This document shows positions 31,977-38,130 of a stretch of DNA of 38,130 bases, piece by piece. How positions within the stretch are numbered: position 1 is the first letter of the stretch; the number at the start of each line of letters is the position of its first letter. The notes below the pieces were generated by a model. The model did not search any database. It saw only the letters and a list, made by a program, of their open reading frames with translations, and was not told the origin of the DNA. A program made the translations under genes and the position numbers. The stretch is from Streptomyces benahoarensis. GTDB taxonomy: Bacteria > Actinomycetota > Actinomycetes > Streptomycetales > Streptomycetaceae. Location: contig NZ_VKJP01000021.1 of assembly GCF_007280575.1 (NCBI RefSeq), positions 1-38,130 on the forward strand. Reading direction: 5' to 3'.

Positions 31977-32600
31977 TCAGGAAGCCGCCCCGCCGCCCAG
32001 CAGCTGTTCCATCGGTACGACGTCCTCGAACTCGTCGCGCCTGACCCGCGCCCCGCAGCCCTGGACCAGCCGGGCGTAGTCCGCCGCTGCGGCCTTGACC
32101 CGGTCCCGCAGCGACGCGCCCTGCTGGGCGTTGTCCGAGCCGAAGTCGCTGGTCGCGGCGTAGACGCCCCGGGGGGAGACGACGGCGTGCAGATAGGAGA
32201 ACATCGGCCGCATCGCGTGCTCCAGCACCAGGGAGTGCCGCTCCGTACCGCCGGTGGCGGCCATGAGCACCGGCATGTCGGACAGCGCCCCCTCCGGCAG
32301 CACGTCGAAGAAGGACTTGAACAGTCCGCTGAACGAGGCGTTGAAGGCGGGCGTCACCGCGATCACGCCGTCGGCCCGTGCCACCGTCTCGAACGCCTCC
32401 TCCAGCGGGCCGGTGGGGAACCCGGACAGCATCGCGTCCGTGATCGCCCGGCCCAGCGGCCGCAACTCCACGAACGACGAGTCGACGCGCTGCCCCTGGT
32501 CCTCCAGCGCCGTGCGCACCGCGGCCTCAAGCCGGTCGGCCAGGAGCCGGGTCGAGGACGGCTCCCGCAGGCCCCCGCTGATGATCGCCAAATTCGTCAT
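31977..32600 (-). CDS. NAD(P)H-dependent FMN reductase (CE1759-like)
   Basis: A 207-residue flavodoxin-fold reductase. The N-terminus MTNLAIISGGLREPSSTRLLADRL carries the phosphate-binding loop with S/T residues. GVIAVTPAFNASFSGLFKSFFDVL contains the flavin ring-binding segment (the usual TPEYN-like motif reads TPAFNAS), and PVLMAATGGTERHSLVLEHAMRPMF is a further family block. It should reduce free FMN for a monooxygenase. The convergent LLM oxidoreductase is the obvious partner, as CE1758/CE1759-type genes are commonly adjacent. The ATG at 32600 opens the domain directly. The 160 bases upstream before the next hairpin show no gene. Confidence 0.9.
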   Translation of the reverse strand: MTNLAIISGGLREPSSTRLLADRLEAAVRTALEDQGQRVDSSFVELRPLGRAITDAMLSGFPTGPLEEAFETVARADGVIAVTPAFNASFSGLFKSFFDVLPEGALSDMPVLMAATGGTERHSLVLEHAMRPMFSYLHAVVSPRGVYAATSDFGSDNAQQGASLRDRVKAAAADYARLVQGCGARVRRDEFEDVVPMEQLLGGGAAS

Positions 32601-32758
32601 CGCGTCACGATCCTCCGTCCCGGCGGCGTCGCCCCGAGCCCGCGCCGCACCACGCGACCGCCCACGGACGCGTCCCTTCCCACCGATCCGTCCGGCACCC
32701 CGACCCGTCCGGCGCCTTGTCCCCTCAGGCTACGGTCCACCGCCGCACCCGGCAGGTT

Positions 32759-32820
32759 CACGGCCACCGGCCCGTACCGGCGAGGACCGCTCGTATCGCC
32801 GTTACGGGCCGGTGGCCGTG
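32759..32820 (-). terminator. Long hairpin terminator after methyltransferase gene
   Basis: Perfect 18-bp arms (CACGGCCACCGGCCCGTA / TACGGGCCGGTGGCCGTG) with a 26-nt loop, 13 nt past the minus-strand stop of the methyltransferase. Confidence 0.85.
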
Positions 32821-32832
32821 CCTCCCGTCGTC

Positions 32833-33576
32833 TCAGAGACCGTCCGGGGTCGGGCGCAGGACCAGCGTGAGGAAACCCCAGGTGTCCCGGTAGACGCGCA
32901 GCCACTCGGAGCGGCGGGTGGCCGCGGTGGTCAGCGCCTGCGTGCTGTCGGGATCGGCGGGGTGATCCAGTGCCCAGGCGGCCAGCGAACCCCAGCACGC
33001 CCATTCGTAGGCGTCCAGCTCCTGACGGCTGCTGATGTGCCCGTGTACGGGCGTCCACCCGTCGGCGGCGACGCGGTCCATGGTGGTCGCGAGGTCGGCG
33101 AAGTCCCTGAGCATGTCGATGGTCTCCTGGGACGGCGTGCGCTCCCAGAATCCGTCACCGATCACCACGCGGCCGTCCGGGGCCAGATGCTTGCGCGCCG
33201 CGGCGAGGGTGGGCAACAGCCCACCGAAGGCGTGCGCCGCCCCGACGCTCAGCACCAGGTCGAACGGCTCCGCGGACGCGAACTCCGCGGCCGGCCGGTG
33301 GTGCAGCGTGAGACGTTCCTCGATGCCCCGCTCCCGCGCCGCCTCCCGGGCCTGCGTCAGCGCGTCCTCGGAGACATCCACCCCCTCGGCCCGCAGCCCC
33401 GGCCGCGCCTCCAGGGCCCGCAGCAGCCATTCCCCACCACCACACCCGAGGTCGAGCACCCGCTCGTCACCCCGCGGAAGCGCACACTCCAGCAACTGGT
33501 GCACGGAAGCGTCGTCGAGCGGTGACTTGATCGGATGCCCGGCGTGGGCGATCCGGGAAATCTGTTCACGATTCAT
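32833..33576 (-). CDS. Class I SAM-dependent methyltransferase
   Basis: A 247-residue Rossmann-fold methyltransferase. Motif I is RVLDLGCGGGEWLLRALEA (SAM-binding glycines), the acidic residue of strand 2 follows in AEGVDVSEDALTQAREAA, and PFDLVLSVGAAHAFGGLLPTLAA plus LAPDGRVVIGDGFWE match motifs IV-V. The N-terminus reads MNREQISRIAHAGHPIKSPL, suggesting a small-molecule methyltransferase; the acceptor is unknown. The C-terminal half is Trp-rich (DAYEWACWGSLAAW). The ATG at 33576 is the natural start although the ribosome binding site is weak; longer in-frame extension to 34065 would cross the neighbouring I36 gene and is rejected. Confidence 0.88.
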   Translation of the reverse strand: MNREQISRIAHAGHPIKSPLDDASVHQLLECALPRGDERVLDLGCGGGEWLLRALEARPGLRAEGVDVSEDALTQAREAARERGIEERLTLHHRPAAEFASAEPFDLVLSVGAAHAFGGLLPTLAAARKHLAPDGRVVIGDGFWERTPSQETIDMLRDFADLATTMDRVAADGWTPVHGHISSRQELDAYEWACWGSLAAWALDHPADPDSTQALTTAATRRSEWLRVYRDTWGFLTLVLRPTPDGL

Positions 33577-33779
33577 CGGGGCAGCTTGCCAAGGGGAGGT
33601 GGGCGGCGCATCTCCATTCTTACGTGGGGGATCTCGGTCGGGTGGTCGGTGAGGCGCCACGCTGCCGGGCGGCCGACCGCCGCCCCCCGTCGTCCGTCCG
33701 CGACCGACCGCCGTCCCGCTTCCGGACGGATCGCTCCGGCCGGGCCACTGCCCCCAACCGGCCGACACACGACAACGCC

Positions 33780-33809
33780 CGGTCCGGGCCCCGGAAGAGG
33801 ACCGGACCG
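33780..33809 (-). terminator. Probable hairpin terminator after I36 gene
   Basis: Perfect 8-bp arms (CGGTCCGG / CCGGACCG) with a 14-nt loop, 30 nt past the minus-strand stop of the I36 gene. The rest of 33577-33839 shows no gene. Confidence 0.55.
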
Positions 33810-33839
33810 AGCGCGTACCCCATCGTTGTACGGCCGTTG

Positions 33840-34214
33840 CTACGGCTTGACGAGGAGGATCGAGTTGATCGGAGTGAGGTCCTTGTCGACGTGGTAGCCG
33901 GCGCCGAGGTAGCCCTGGCAGTCGCCCGTTCCGTTGTAGCCCGTGCAGGTGCGGGCCGTGGCGCCGCCCGTCTGGTTGTTCAGGACGTAGTGCTGCCCGA
34001 CCTGGTTGCTGAGGTTGTGGGCGCCGTAGCTGTAATAGGCCAGCGACGGGCGGTCGTTGTTCCACCCGGCGTTCTGCGGGTAGACGCAGACGGCCCCGGA
34101 CGGGCAGCCGTGCAGACTGCCCGCGGCCTGGGCGGCGTTGGCGGTGGTCATCCCCGCAGAGGCCAGGGCGCCCACGGCAAACGTCAGGGCCAGGGCCTTG
34201 GTGATCTTTCGCAT
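33840..34214 (-). CDS. Secreted peptidase inhibitor family I36-like protein
   Basis: A 124-residue small secreted protein. A signal peptide is clear (MRKITKALALTFAVGALASA, cleavage near ANA-A at about 28). The mature protein has four cysteines (Cys37, 43, 90 and 99) that could form two disulphides. It shows the pattern CPSGAVCVYPQNAGWNNDRP ... YYSYGAHNLSNQVGQHYVLNNQTGG ... ICTG-like CTGYNGTGDC, typical of I36 (SMI-type metalloproteinase inhibitor) and related beta/gamma-crystallin-like Streptomyces proteins. Inhibition of a metallopeptidase is the known role of the founder but is not shown here. The ATG at 34214 has AAGGGGG upstream. A long inverted repeat lies about 100 bases upstream. Confidence 0.85.
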   Translation of the reverse strand: MRKITKALALTFAVGALASAGMTTANAAQAAGSLHGCPSGAVCVYPQNAGWNNDRPSLAYYSYGAHNLSNQVGQHYVLNNQTGGATARTCTGYNGTGDCQGYLGAGYHVDKDLTPINSILLVKP

Positions 34215-34316
34215 GATTCCCCCTTGAGGTGTGATGGCGCGCCGCCCCACGGACCCCGCCGACATGCGATGCGGCGGGGCACCTCGGCGGCGCACCGGAA
34301 ATGTCGCATGAACGGC

Positions 34317-34362
34317 CATACCCCCACCATCTCTTTCCACCTGGAGCGAAAGTGGGGGTATG
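34317..34362. promoter_or_regulatory. 11-bp inverted repeat upstream of I36 gene
   Basis: CATACCCCCAC and GTGGGGGTATG are perfect arms separated by 24 nt, centred about 125 nt upstream of the I36 start. A relatively AT-rich loop and long arms suggest an operator or a structured leader; a terminator is less likely because no gene ends here. Confidence 0.45.
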
Positions 34363-34778
34363 TCATGACGGGCTGTGGTAATTGCCGTGTTCCTTGTGCC
34401 GTCGCCCTGGGCGGGTGCCGGGAATATCCAGGGTGCAGCTCAGGGGCGATGTCGGGGGCGCGACGCGCGGGCCTGTGCCTCGGGCTCGGAGTACGGACGC
34501 GGGGGAGGGCGGGCGGCATCGAAATCCGTACGGGAGCGACCTGGTGCCCCGCCTCCCGGACCGGGCGCCGTTGCCCGGCTTCGGTAGGGAGCCGTACGAC
34601 GTCGGTACGAGGGCGTGTGGCGAGCGCGCTCCTGGCCCGCAGCCGATACCGCGACTTCAGGAGAGAGCCGTACGGGCGCGAGGAGTTCGGGAGCGGTACG
34701 GGCACACCGAGGCGTTCGTCCCGGCACGCCGCCGCCCCGAAGCCGTGCGCGCACGCGGACGCGTGCTTCGGCGTGACC
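34363..34778. other. Gene-free region with recurrent GTACG motifs
   Basis: No frame in this 416-base stretch gives a recognisable protein; the long plus-strand frame through it is Arg-rich and lacks any domain. GTACG occurs six times between about 34491 and 34700, twice within GAGCCGTACG. The purpose is unknown; it could hold regulatory sites for the I36 gene. Confidence 0.35.
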
Positions 34779-35582
34779 TCACGCCCCGTGCTGCGGTGAC
34801 CTGCGGCTCTGCCAGGTGGTGACCCGGTTGAGGATGACGATGATCAGGACACCGGCCGCCACGTCGAGCACCAAGCAGAGGGTGGACAGCACCGCGGCGT
34901 TGCGCAGCCCCGACTCGGTGATCTTCTTGGCCAGGTAGAACTGGCCCAGCGACCGGCTGAGCACGCTTCCGGCGACGTACGTCGCCCACCAGGCGGTGAC
35001 CGGGCCGCGCGGGGCAGGGCGCCGTTCCGCGCTGGCCCGCCAGATGTCCGTCACGACGTGGTACGGGATCCACAGGTTGGCCACCGGCGCGAACCAGCCG
35101 CCGACCACCCAGCCCCGGGAGCGGCGGTGCGAGGCTCGGCCGCCCCACAGCTCGGCGTTGCACCGTGCCCGCCACAACCAGACCAGGAACACCACACCCG
35201 CCGCGATGTACACCACGACTCCCGGTAGCGACACCCACAGCGAGAAGGTGTCGGCGGCCCCGAGGTCCGCGACCGTTGCCGCGCCCGCCCGGAAGGCGTG
35301 CACGACGAGGTAGTTGCGCCAGTCGGAGACCGTCTCCAAGGCGTCGCCCACGAGCGCCGACAGAATGAGCAGCGTGGCGGCCAGGGCCGGCCCTGCCACG
35401 GCCCTGAACTGCGGCGGATCGACCGGGCCGGCCGGACCTGCTGGGCCTCCCGGGCCCATCGGGCCTGCCGGTCCTGGCGGATCTGCTGGGCCGACCGGAC
35501 CTGCCGGACCTGCTGGGCCGAGGGGGCCCGCCGGGCCGACCGGGCCCGCACCCGCCGTCGTGTGCCGATGTGCACCGTCCAC
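34779..35582 (-). CDS. DUF4328 membrane protein with collagen-like N-terminus
   Basis: A 267-residue protein. Residues about 12-55 are an almost uninterrupted Gly-Pro-x repeat (GPVGPAGPLGPAGPAG, later GPMGPGGPAGPAGP), the composition of a collagen-like triple helix or a flexible Pro/Gly tail. Residues about 65-265 are a DUF4328 membrane domain with about five helices and its typical WLWRARCNAELWG, RSRGWVVGGWFAPVANLWIPYHVV and DIWRASA motifs, ending LDVAAGVLIIVILNRVTTWQ. The function of DUF4328 is unknown. The GTG at 35582 has GGGGGA upstream. In many actinomycete relatives this N-terminus is merely Pro/Gly-rich, so true collagen folding is uncertain. It is separated from the next upstream gene by a terminator. 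Confidence 0.85.
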   Translation of the reverse strand: MDGAHRHTTAGAGPVGPAGPLGPAGPAGPVGPADPPGPAGPMGPGGPAGPAGPVDPPQFRAVAGPALAATLLILSALVGDALETVSDWRNYLVVHAFRAGAATVADLGAADTFSLWVSLPGVVVYIAAGVVFLVWLWRARCNAELWGGRASHRRSRGWVVGGWFAPVANLWIPYHVVTDIWRASAERRPAPRGPVTAWWATYVAGSVLSRSLGQFYLAKKITESGLRNAAVLSTLCLVLDVAAGVLIIVILNRVTTWQSRRSPQHGA

Positions 35583-35605
35583 GCATTCCCCCGAAGACTT
35601 GTGCG

Positions 35606-35628
35606 GTTCCCGGACGTTGTCCGGGAAC
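35606..35628 (-). terminator. Hairpin terminator between membrane protein genes
   Basis: Perfect 9-bp arms (GTTCCCGGA / TCCGGGAAC) with a 5-nt loop, about 90 nt past the stop of the upstream minus-strand gene and before the DUF4328 start. Confidence 0.7.
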
Positions 35629-35717
35629 GGGAAGCGTAGTGGGCGCGAGGCCGCCGCGTCCCCGGTCCGGCGGGCCCTGATTGACCCGTTGTCCGGCCGT
35701 CCGCGCCCGGCGCCGTG

Positions 35718-37310
35718 TCAGCCGCCGAAGAACCGCAGCGCCCGGTACCCGAGCCAGGCCAGCAGCCCCAGGGTCGTGACCAGCGCGAACCCGCGCCACA
35801 GCGACGCCTGGGTGGCGAACGTGGCCCGCCACGCCATCCTCCGGGCAGGGACGTCGACGGTCGCCAGGGCCGCTTGCAGGGTGCGGGCCAGGTGGTGCGT
35901 GGGGGTGAGCGGCAGCATCGCCGTCCGGTAGAGGCGGCCGACGCGCGCCAACTGCCGTGTGAGCGGGCCCCGGTGCCGGGCGCCCGCGCTCGAACCCACC
36001 GGATACAGCCGCGGCGCCCACGAGGGGTCGAAGACGACGACCGCGGCGGTCCAGGGATCGTCCGACACCACCGCGTCCAACCCGGACGGGACGGGCAGTT
36101 GCGCGTCCAGCCGCGCGGCCGTGCCCGGTTGCCTGCCGGAGGCCAGCAGGACCAGTTTCCGCGCGGGCTGGGTGGCGCGGGCCTGTTCGACCTCCCACCA
36201 CAGCCCGTCGCCCGTCCCCAGGCGCAGCACGATGAGGTGGGACAGCTCCATCAGCCGCAGGATCGCGGGCTGCCAGTCGTCGAGCGGCAGGTAGAACCGC
36301 GCGGCGCCCAGATGGGGCAGCGGCTCCCCGGGCCTGCCGACCGTGATCACGGGGCCGACGGCGCCCAACGCCCCCGCGAGCTGCTCCTCCCGCGAATGCA
36401 GGGTGACGAATGGCCCGTCGTCGACCTCGGCCGCGGCGGCGTCGTCGGCGAAGCTGCGCAGATACAGCACGGGGCGGCGGCCGTCGGCACGCAACGCCTG
36501 GGCCGCCCCGCGCACCGCGCGCGGACGGGTGTGACGCAGAACCAGGACCCCGGCGCCCAGCGCGGCCAGTCCGCCGGCCAGCAGCAGCACCTGTGCCGTC
36601 AACGGCATCTTGTAGCCCTGCTGCTGCGACATCTGGGCGGCGAGGGCGCCCACCACGAACAGGACGTACCCGAAGCCGTCGGCCACCAGGTACACCGGCC
36701 GCCGCCACCACGGCTGACGCGGTACGAACCGGCTGACCACGGCGACGACCTCCGCCGCGCCCGCCCGCCGCCGTCGCCGCAGCCACAGCGCCGGTACGAG
36801 CAGCACCCCGGCGGGCATCGCCCAGCACAGCGTGACGGTGCGCGATGCGGCGGCGTCCCGGGCGAGCCCCGCCTCCTCCCGCCGGACCTCCGCCGCCAGC
36901 CCGGAGACCCGTGCGCGGGCCACGGAGATCCGGCCCGCCCCGGCGGCGTCGGCGGCGGCGACGACCATGGACCGGGTCCGCCCGTCCGGGGCGTGCTCCC
37001 GGAACCATGCGGTGCCCGTACGGATCCCGGCGGGCGGCGCGGCCCCGTCGGCGGGATGTTTCAGCGCGGCGGTGAACGCGGCGGCCCGCGCCGGGGCGTC
37101 CCGGAAACGGTCCTGGGCGCGGAGAGCCGCGCCCGCGCCGAGCGCGAGGTGCAGTGCGACATAGCCGGCGACGACCGCGCCCACCGTGAACAGCCGGGCC
37201 CACGCCCGCAACCCCGAAGACACCTCGGTTCCCCCCTCCGCCCTGCCCGCCTGCCATGCCGCCAACGTGCCCCAGCCGCCGAGGAGTTCGGCGTACGTAC
37301 TCTCCACCAC
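35718..37310 (-). CDS. Multi-pass membrane protein with RSFxDD/WWEVE cytosolic domain
   Basis: A 530-residue protein not assigned to a named family. Hydrophobic segments are at about 40-62, 160-176, 206-224, 238-258 and 508-525. An Ala/Arg-rich loop (about 65-155) lies between the first two. Between helices four and five is a ~230-residue soluble domain with RRPVLYLRSFADD (279-290), SREEQLAGALGAVGPVITVGRPGEPLPHLGAARFYL and LIVLRLGTGDGLWWEVEQA (Glu373 and Glu375). That order resembles TIR/nucleoside deoxyribosyltransferase-like folds, in which a late WxxE-type glutamate cleaves a glycosidic bond. This is inference by eye. The GTG at 37310 lacks a strong ribosome binding site; an in-frame GTG at 37307 is equally possible. 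A role in signalling or NAD-type hydrolysis is possible but unproven. Confidence 0.7.
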   Translation of the reverse strand: MVESTYAELLGGWGTLAAWQAGRAEGGTEVSSGLRAWARLFTVGAVVAGYVALHLALGAGAALRAQDRFRDAPARAAAFTAALKHPADGAAPPAGIRTGTAWFREHAPDGRTRSMVVAAADAAGAGRISVARARVSGLAAEVRREEAGLARDAAASRTVTLCWAMPAGVLLVPALWLRRRRRAGAAEVVAVVSRFVPRQPWWRRPVYLVADGFGYVLFVVGALAAQMSQQQGYKMPLTAQVLLLAGGLAALGAGVLVLRHTRPRAVRGAAQALRADGRRPVLYLRSFADDAAAAEVDDGPFVTLHSREEQLAGALGAVGPVITVGRPGEPLPHLGAARFYLPLDDWQPAILRLMELSHLIVLRLGTGDGLWWEVEQARATQPARKLVLLASGRQPGTAARLDAQLPVPSGLDAVVSDDPWTAAVVVFDPSWAPRLYPVGSSAGARHRGPLTRQLARVGRLYRTAMLPLTPTHHLARTLQAALATVDVPARRMAWRATFATQASLWRGFALVTTLGLLAWLGYRALRFFGG

Positions 37311-37338
37311 CTCGGCAGGGAGCGGAACCGTGAAGGGA

Positions 37339-37386
37339 CGAGGTGACGTCAGGGCGAAGTGATGTCAGGGCGAGGTGACGTCAGGG
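37339..37386. repeat. Three tandem 16-bp repeats carrying TGACGTCA
   Basis: Units at 37339-37354, 37355-37370 and 37371-37386 read CGAGGTGACGTCAGGG, CGAAGTGATGTCAGGG and CGAGGTGACGTCAGGG. The first and third contain the palindrome TGACGTCA. The last overlaps the stop codon of the ricin-type lectin gene. They lie just upstream of the membrane protein start at 37310, so they could be repeated binding sites in its promoter. Confidence 0.8.
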
Positions 37387-38130
37387 CAGGGTGAATTTCT
37401 GCGCGGCGGCGCCGCTGCAGTCGTGGATGCGGAGCGGGACGCCGTTCCGGAGCGCGCCGTCGGGCTCCAGGCAGCGGGTCGAGTACGGATTGAGCAGGGA
37501 GCCGTCGGCCCGTTGCTCCCATTTCTGTCCGTCGGCGCCGGTGCAGTCCTGCAGCTCGACCGCCGTGTCCTGGGCGGTGCCGCTGCGCACCAGGCCCAGG
37601 CACCGCCGCTGCGTCTCCAGCGCACCGCCGGGGCGGTGGCTCCACTGCTGGTCGGCGGCCGAGGGCTGGCACTCCCACAGGTCCACGGGCGTGTGATCGC
37701 CGCCGTCGTTCTCGCCGTAGACGTCGAGGCAGGTGCCGCCGGGCCCGGCGACCGGCCCGGGCGACCCGGCTGACACGAGCGCGGACGCCGACACGGCGGG
37801 CGGCGGCGCGGACCCGGCGTCGTCCCCGTCGTCCCCGGGGTGCGTGAGCAGGAACGCGCCGACGGTCAGGACGACGGTGAGGGACGAGACCCCGGCGAGG
37901 ACGACCGGCAGCCGGTTCGCGCGCCGCCGGACCGCGTCGTCGGGAGGCTGCGGCACGTCCGGCGGGAGGGCGCCGACGGTGGACCGCGCCGCGTCACCGC
38001 CGCCCGGCGCCGGGTCCGTGACCGTGGCCGCGAGCGTGTCGGCGGGCGGGGGCCGCCCGCTGCCCGCCGACCCGGTCGCACCGGCCACTCCGGCTGTACC
38101 CGCCGTCCCGGTCGCACCCGCCTCCCGCCC
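37381..38130 (-). CDS. Membrane-anchored ricin-type beta-trefoil lectin protein (5' end possibly beyond window)
   Basis: The open frame runs to the right edge of the window; a GTG at 38088 is possible but the same Gly/Ala/Thr-rich sequence continues upstream, so the true start may lie outside. From that GTG there are 235 residues: a Pro/Gly/Ala-rich stretch (about 1-50), a basic RRRANRL followed by a membrane helix (LPVVLAGVSSLTVVLTVGAFLL, about 60-80), an acidic linker, then a ricin-type trefoil. The QxW-like marks of the three lobes are QQWSH, QKWEQ and QKFTL, with cysteine pairs and CLDVYGENDGGD / CLGLVRSGTAQD / CLEPDGALRNG starts. The trefoil should bind sugar outside the cell. A kinase or enzyme module further upstream cannot be excluded. 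Confidence 0.82.
   Translation of the reverse strand, partial: GREAGATGTAGTAGVAGATGSAGSGRPPPADTLAATVTDPAPGGGDAARSTVGALPPDVPQPPDDAVRRRANRLPVVLAGVSSLTVVLTVGAFLLTHPGDDGDDAGSAPPPAVSASALVSAGSPGPVAGPGGTCLDVYGENDGGDHTPVDLWECQPSAADQQWSHRPGGALETQRRCLGLVRSGTAQDTAVELQDCTGADGQKWEQRADGSLLNPYSTRCLEPDGALRNGVPLRIHDCSGAAAQKFTLP

Noticed and set aside
32833..34065. Extended 410-codon version of the methyltransferase
   Set aside because: The extra N-terminal part is antisense to or overlaps the secreted I36 gene and lacks family similarity; the ATG at 33576 starts the real domain.
34382..34822. Plus-strand 146-codon frame in the gap before the DUF4328 gene
   Set aside because: Arg/Pro/Gly-rich, no domain, and it runs antisense into the DUF4328 3' end.
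1..38130. CRISPR arrays, tRNA/rRNA genes, transposons, integrases
   Set aside because: No spaced direct repeats of CRISPR type, no cloverleaf or rRNA-like sequence and no transposase or recombinase protein were found; the tandem repeats present are short and adjacent.

Overview
The window has very high GC, strong third-position GC bias and GTG/TTG starts. Gene content (tandem Ser/Thr kinases, GH76, CbtBA, VOC/DinB, DUF4232, peptidase inhibitor I36, cobalamin-riboswitch-controlled metE) points to a Streptomyces or close actinomycete chromosome. No rRNA, tRNA, CRISPR array, transposase or phage gene was found. Both edges cut a gene: a kinase at the left, a ricin-type lectin protein at the right.

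Layout. (1) 1-4058, minus strand: a compact run of three kinase-family genes. The first transcribed is a pseudokinase that lacks the Lys, HRD and DFG motifs. The second is a kinase joined to a beta-propeller sensor, and the third is a kinase cut by the window edge. (2) 4422-7597, plus strand: a secreted GH76 alpha-mannanase-like enzyme and a VanZ-RDD membrane protein. (3) 7666-10388, minus strand: a GntR regulator, a CynR-like LysR regulator and a cytosine-deaminase-like amidohydrolase that has lost its N-terminus. (4) 10442-11819, plus strand: a frameshifted Rrf2 regulator, a scar of an MFS transporter and an intact GNAT acetyltransferase. (5) 11984-13652, plus strand: beta-carbonic anhydrase, cyanase and a nucleoside-deaminase-like enzyme, a cyanate-detoxification operon with an extra gene. 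(6) 14114-20651: an acyl-CoA oxidase-like protein, a VOC-DinB fusion, a second broken cytosine-deaminase-like gene, a Tat-exported amidohydrolase, and a deletion scar joining half a LuxR-type response regulator to the tail of a LanC-like cyclase. (7) 20800-23394: a Crp/Fnr regulator, a MerR regulator with a clear 19-bp-spaced and probably leaderless promoter, and a DUF4232 lipoprotein. (8) 23505-29862: two cobalamin riboswitches, one before the cobalt transporter genes cbtBA and one before metE, with a degenerate histidine phosphatase and thiI between them. (9) 30151-33576: a VOC protein, an LLM flavin monooxygenase convergent with an FMN reductase, and a SAM methyltransferase. (10) 33840-38130, minus strand: a secreted I36 inhibitor, a DUF4328 membrane protein with a collagen-like N-terminus, a multi-pass protein with a TIR/NDT-like cytosolic domain, and a membrane-anchored ricin-type lectin protein.

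How the parts work together. The clearest functional units are the cyanate operon (carbonic anhydrase supplies the bicarbonate that cyanase consumes) and the B12 regulon (cobalt uptake, and the B12-independent methionine synthase that is switched off when B12 is plentiful). The LLM/FMN-reductase pair and the kinase trio are also likely units. Between about 9.3 and 20.7 kb five loci are broken by truncation, frameshift or internal deletion. That is an unusual density, which suggests a decaying accessory region or local assembly error. No single locus can be called a wholly new system from sequence alone. The best leads are the deaminase attached to the cyanase operon, the pseudokinase-led kinase cluster, and the membrane protein with RSFxDD/WWEVE motifs.
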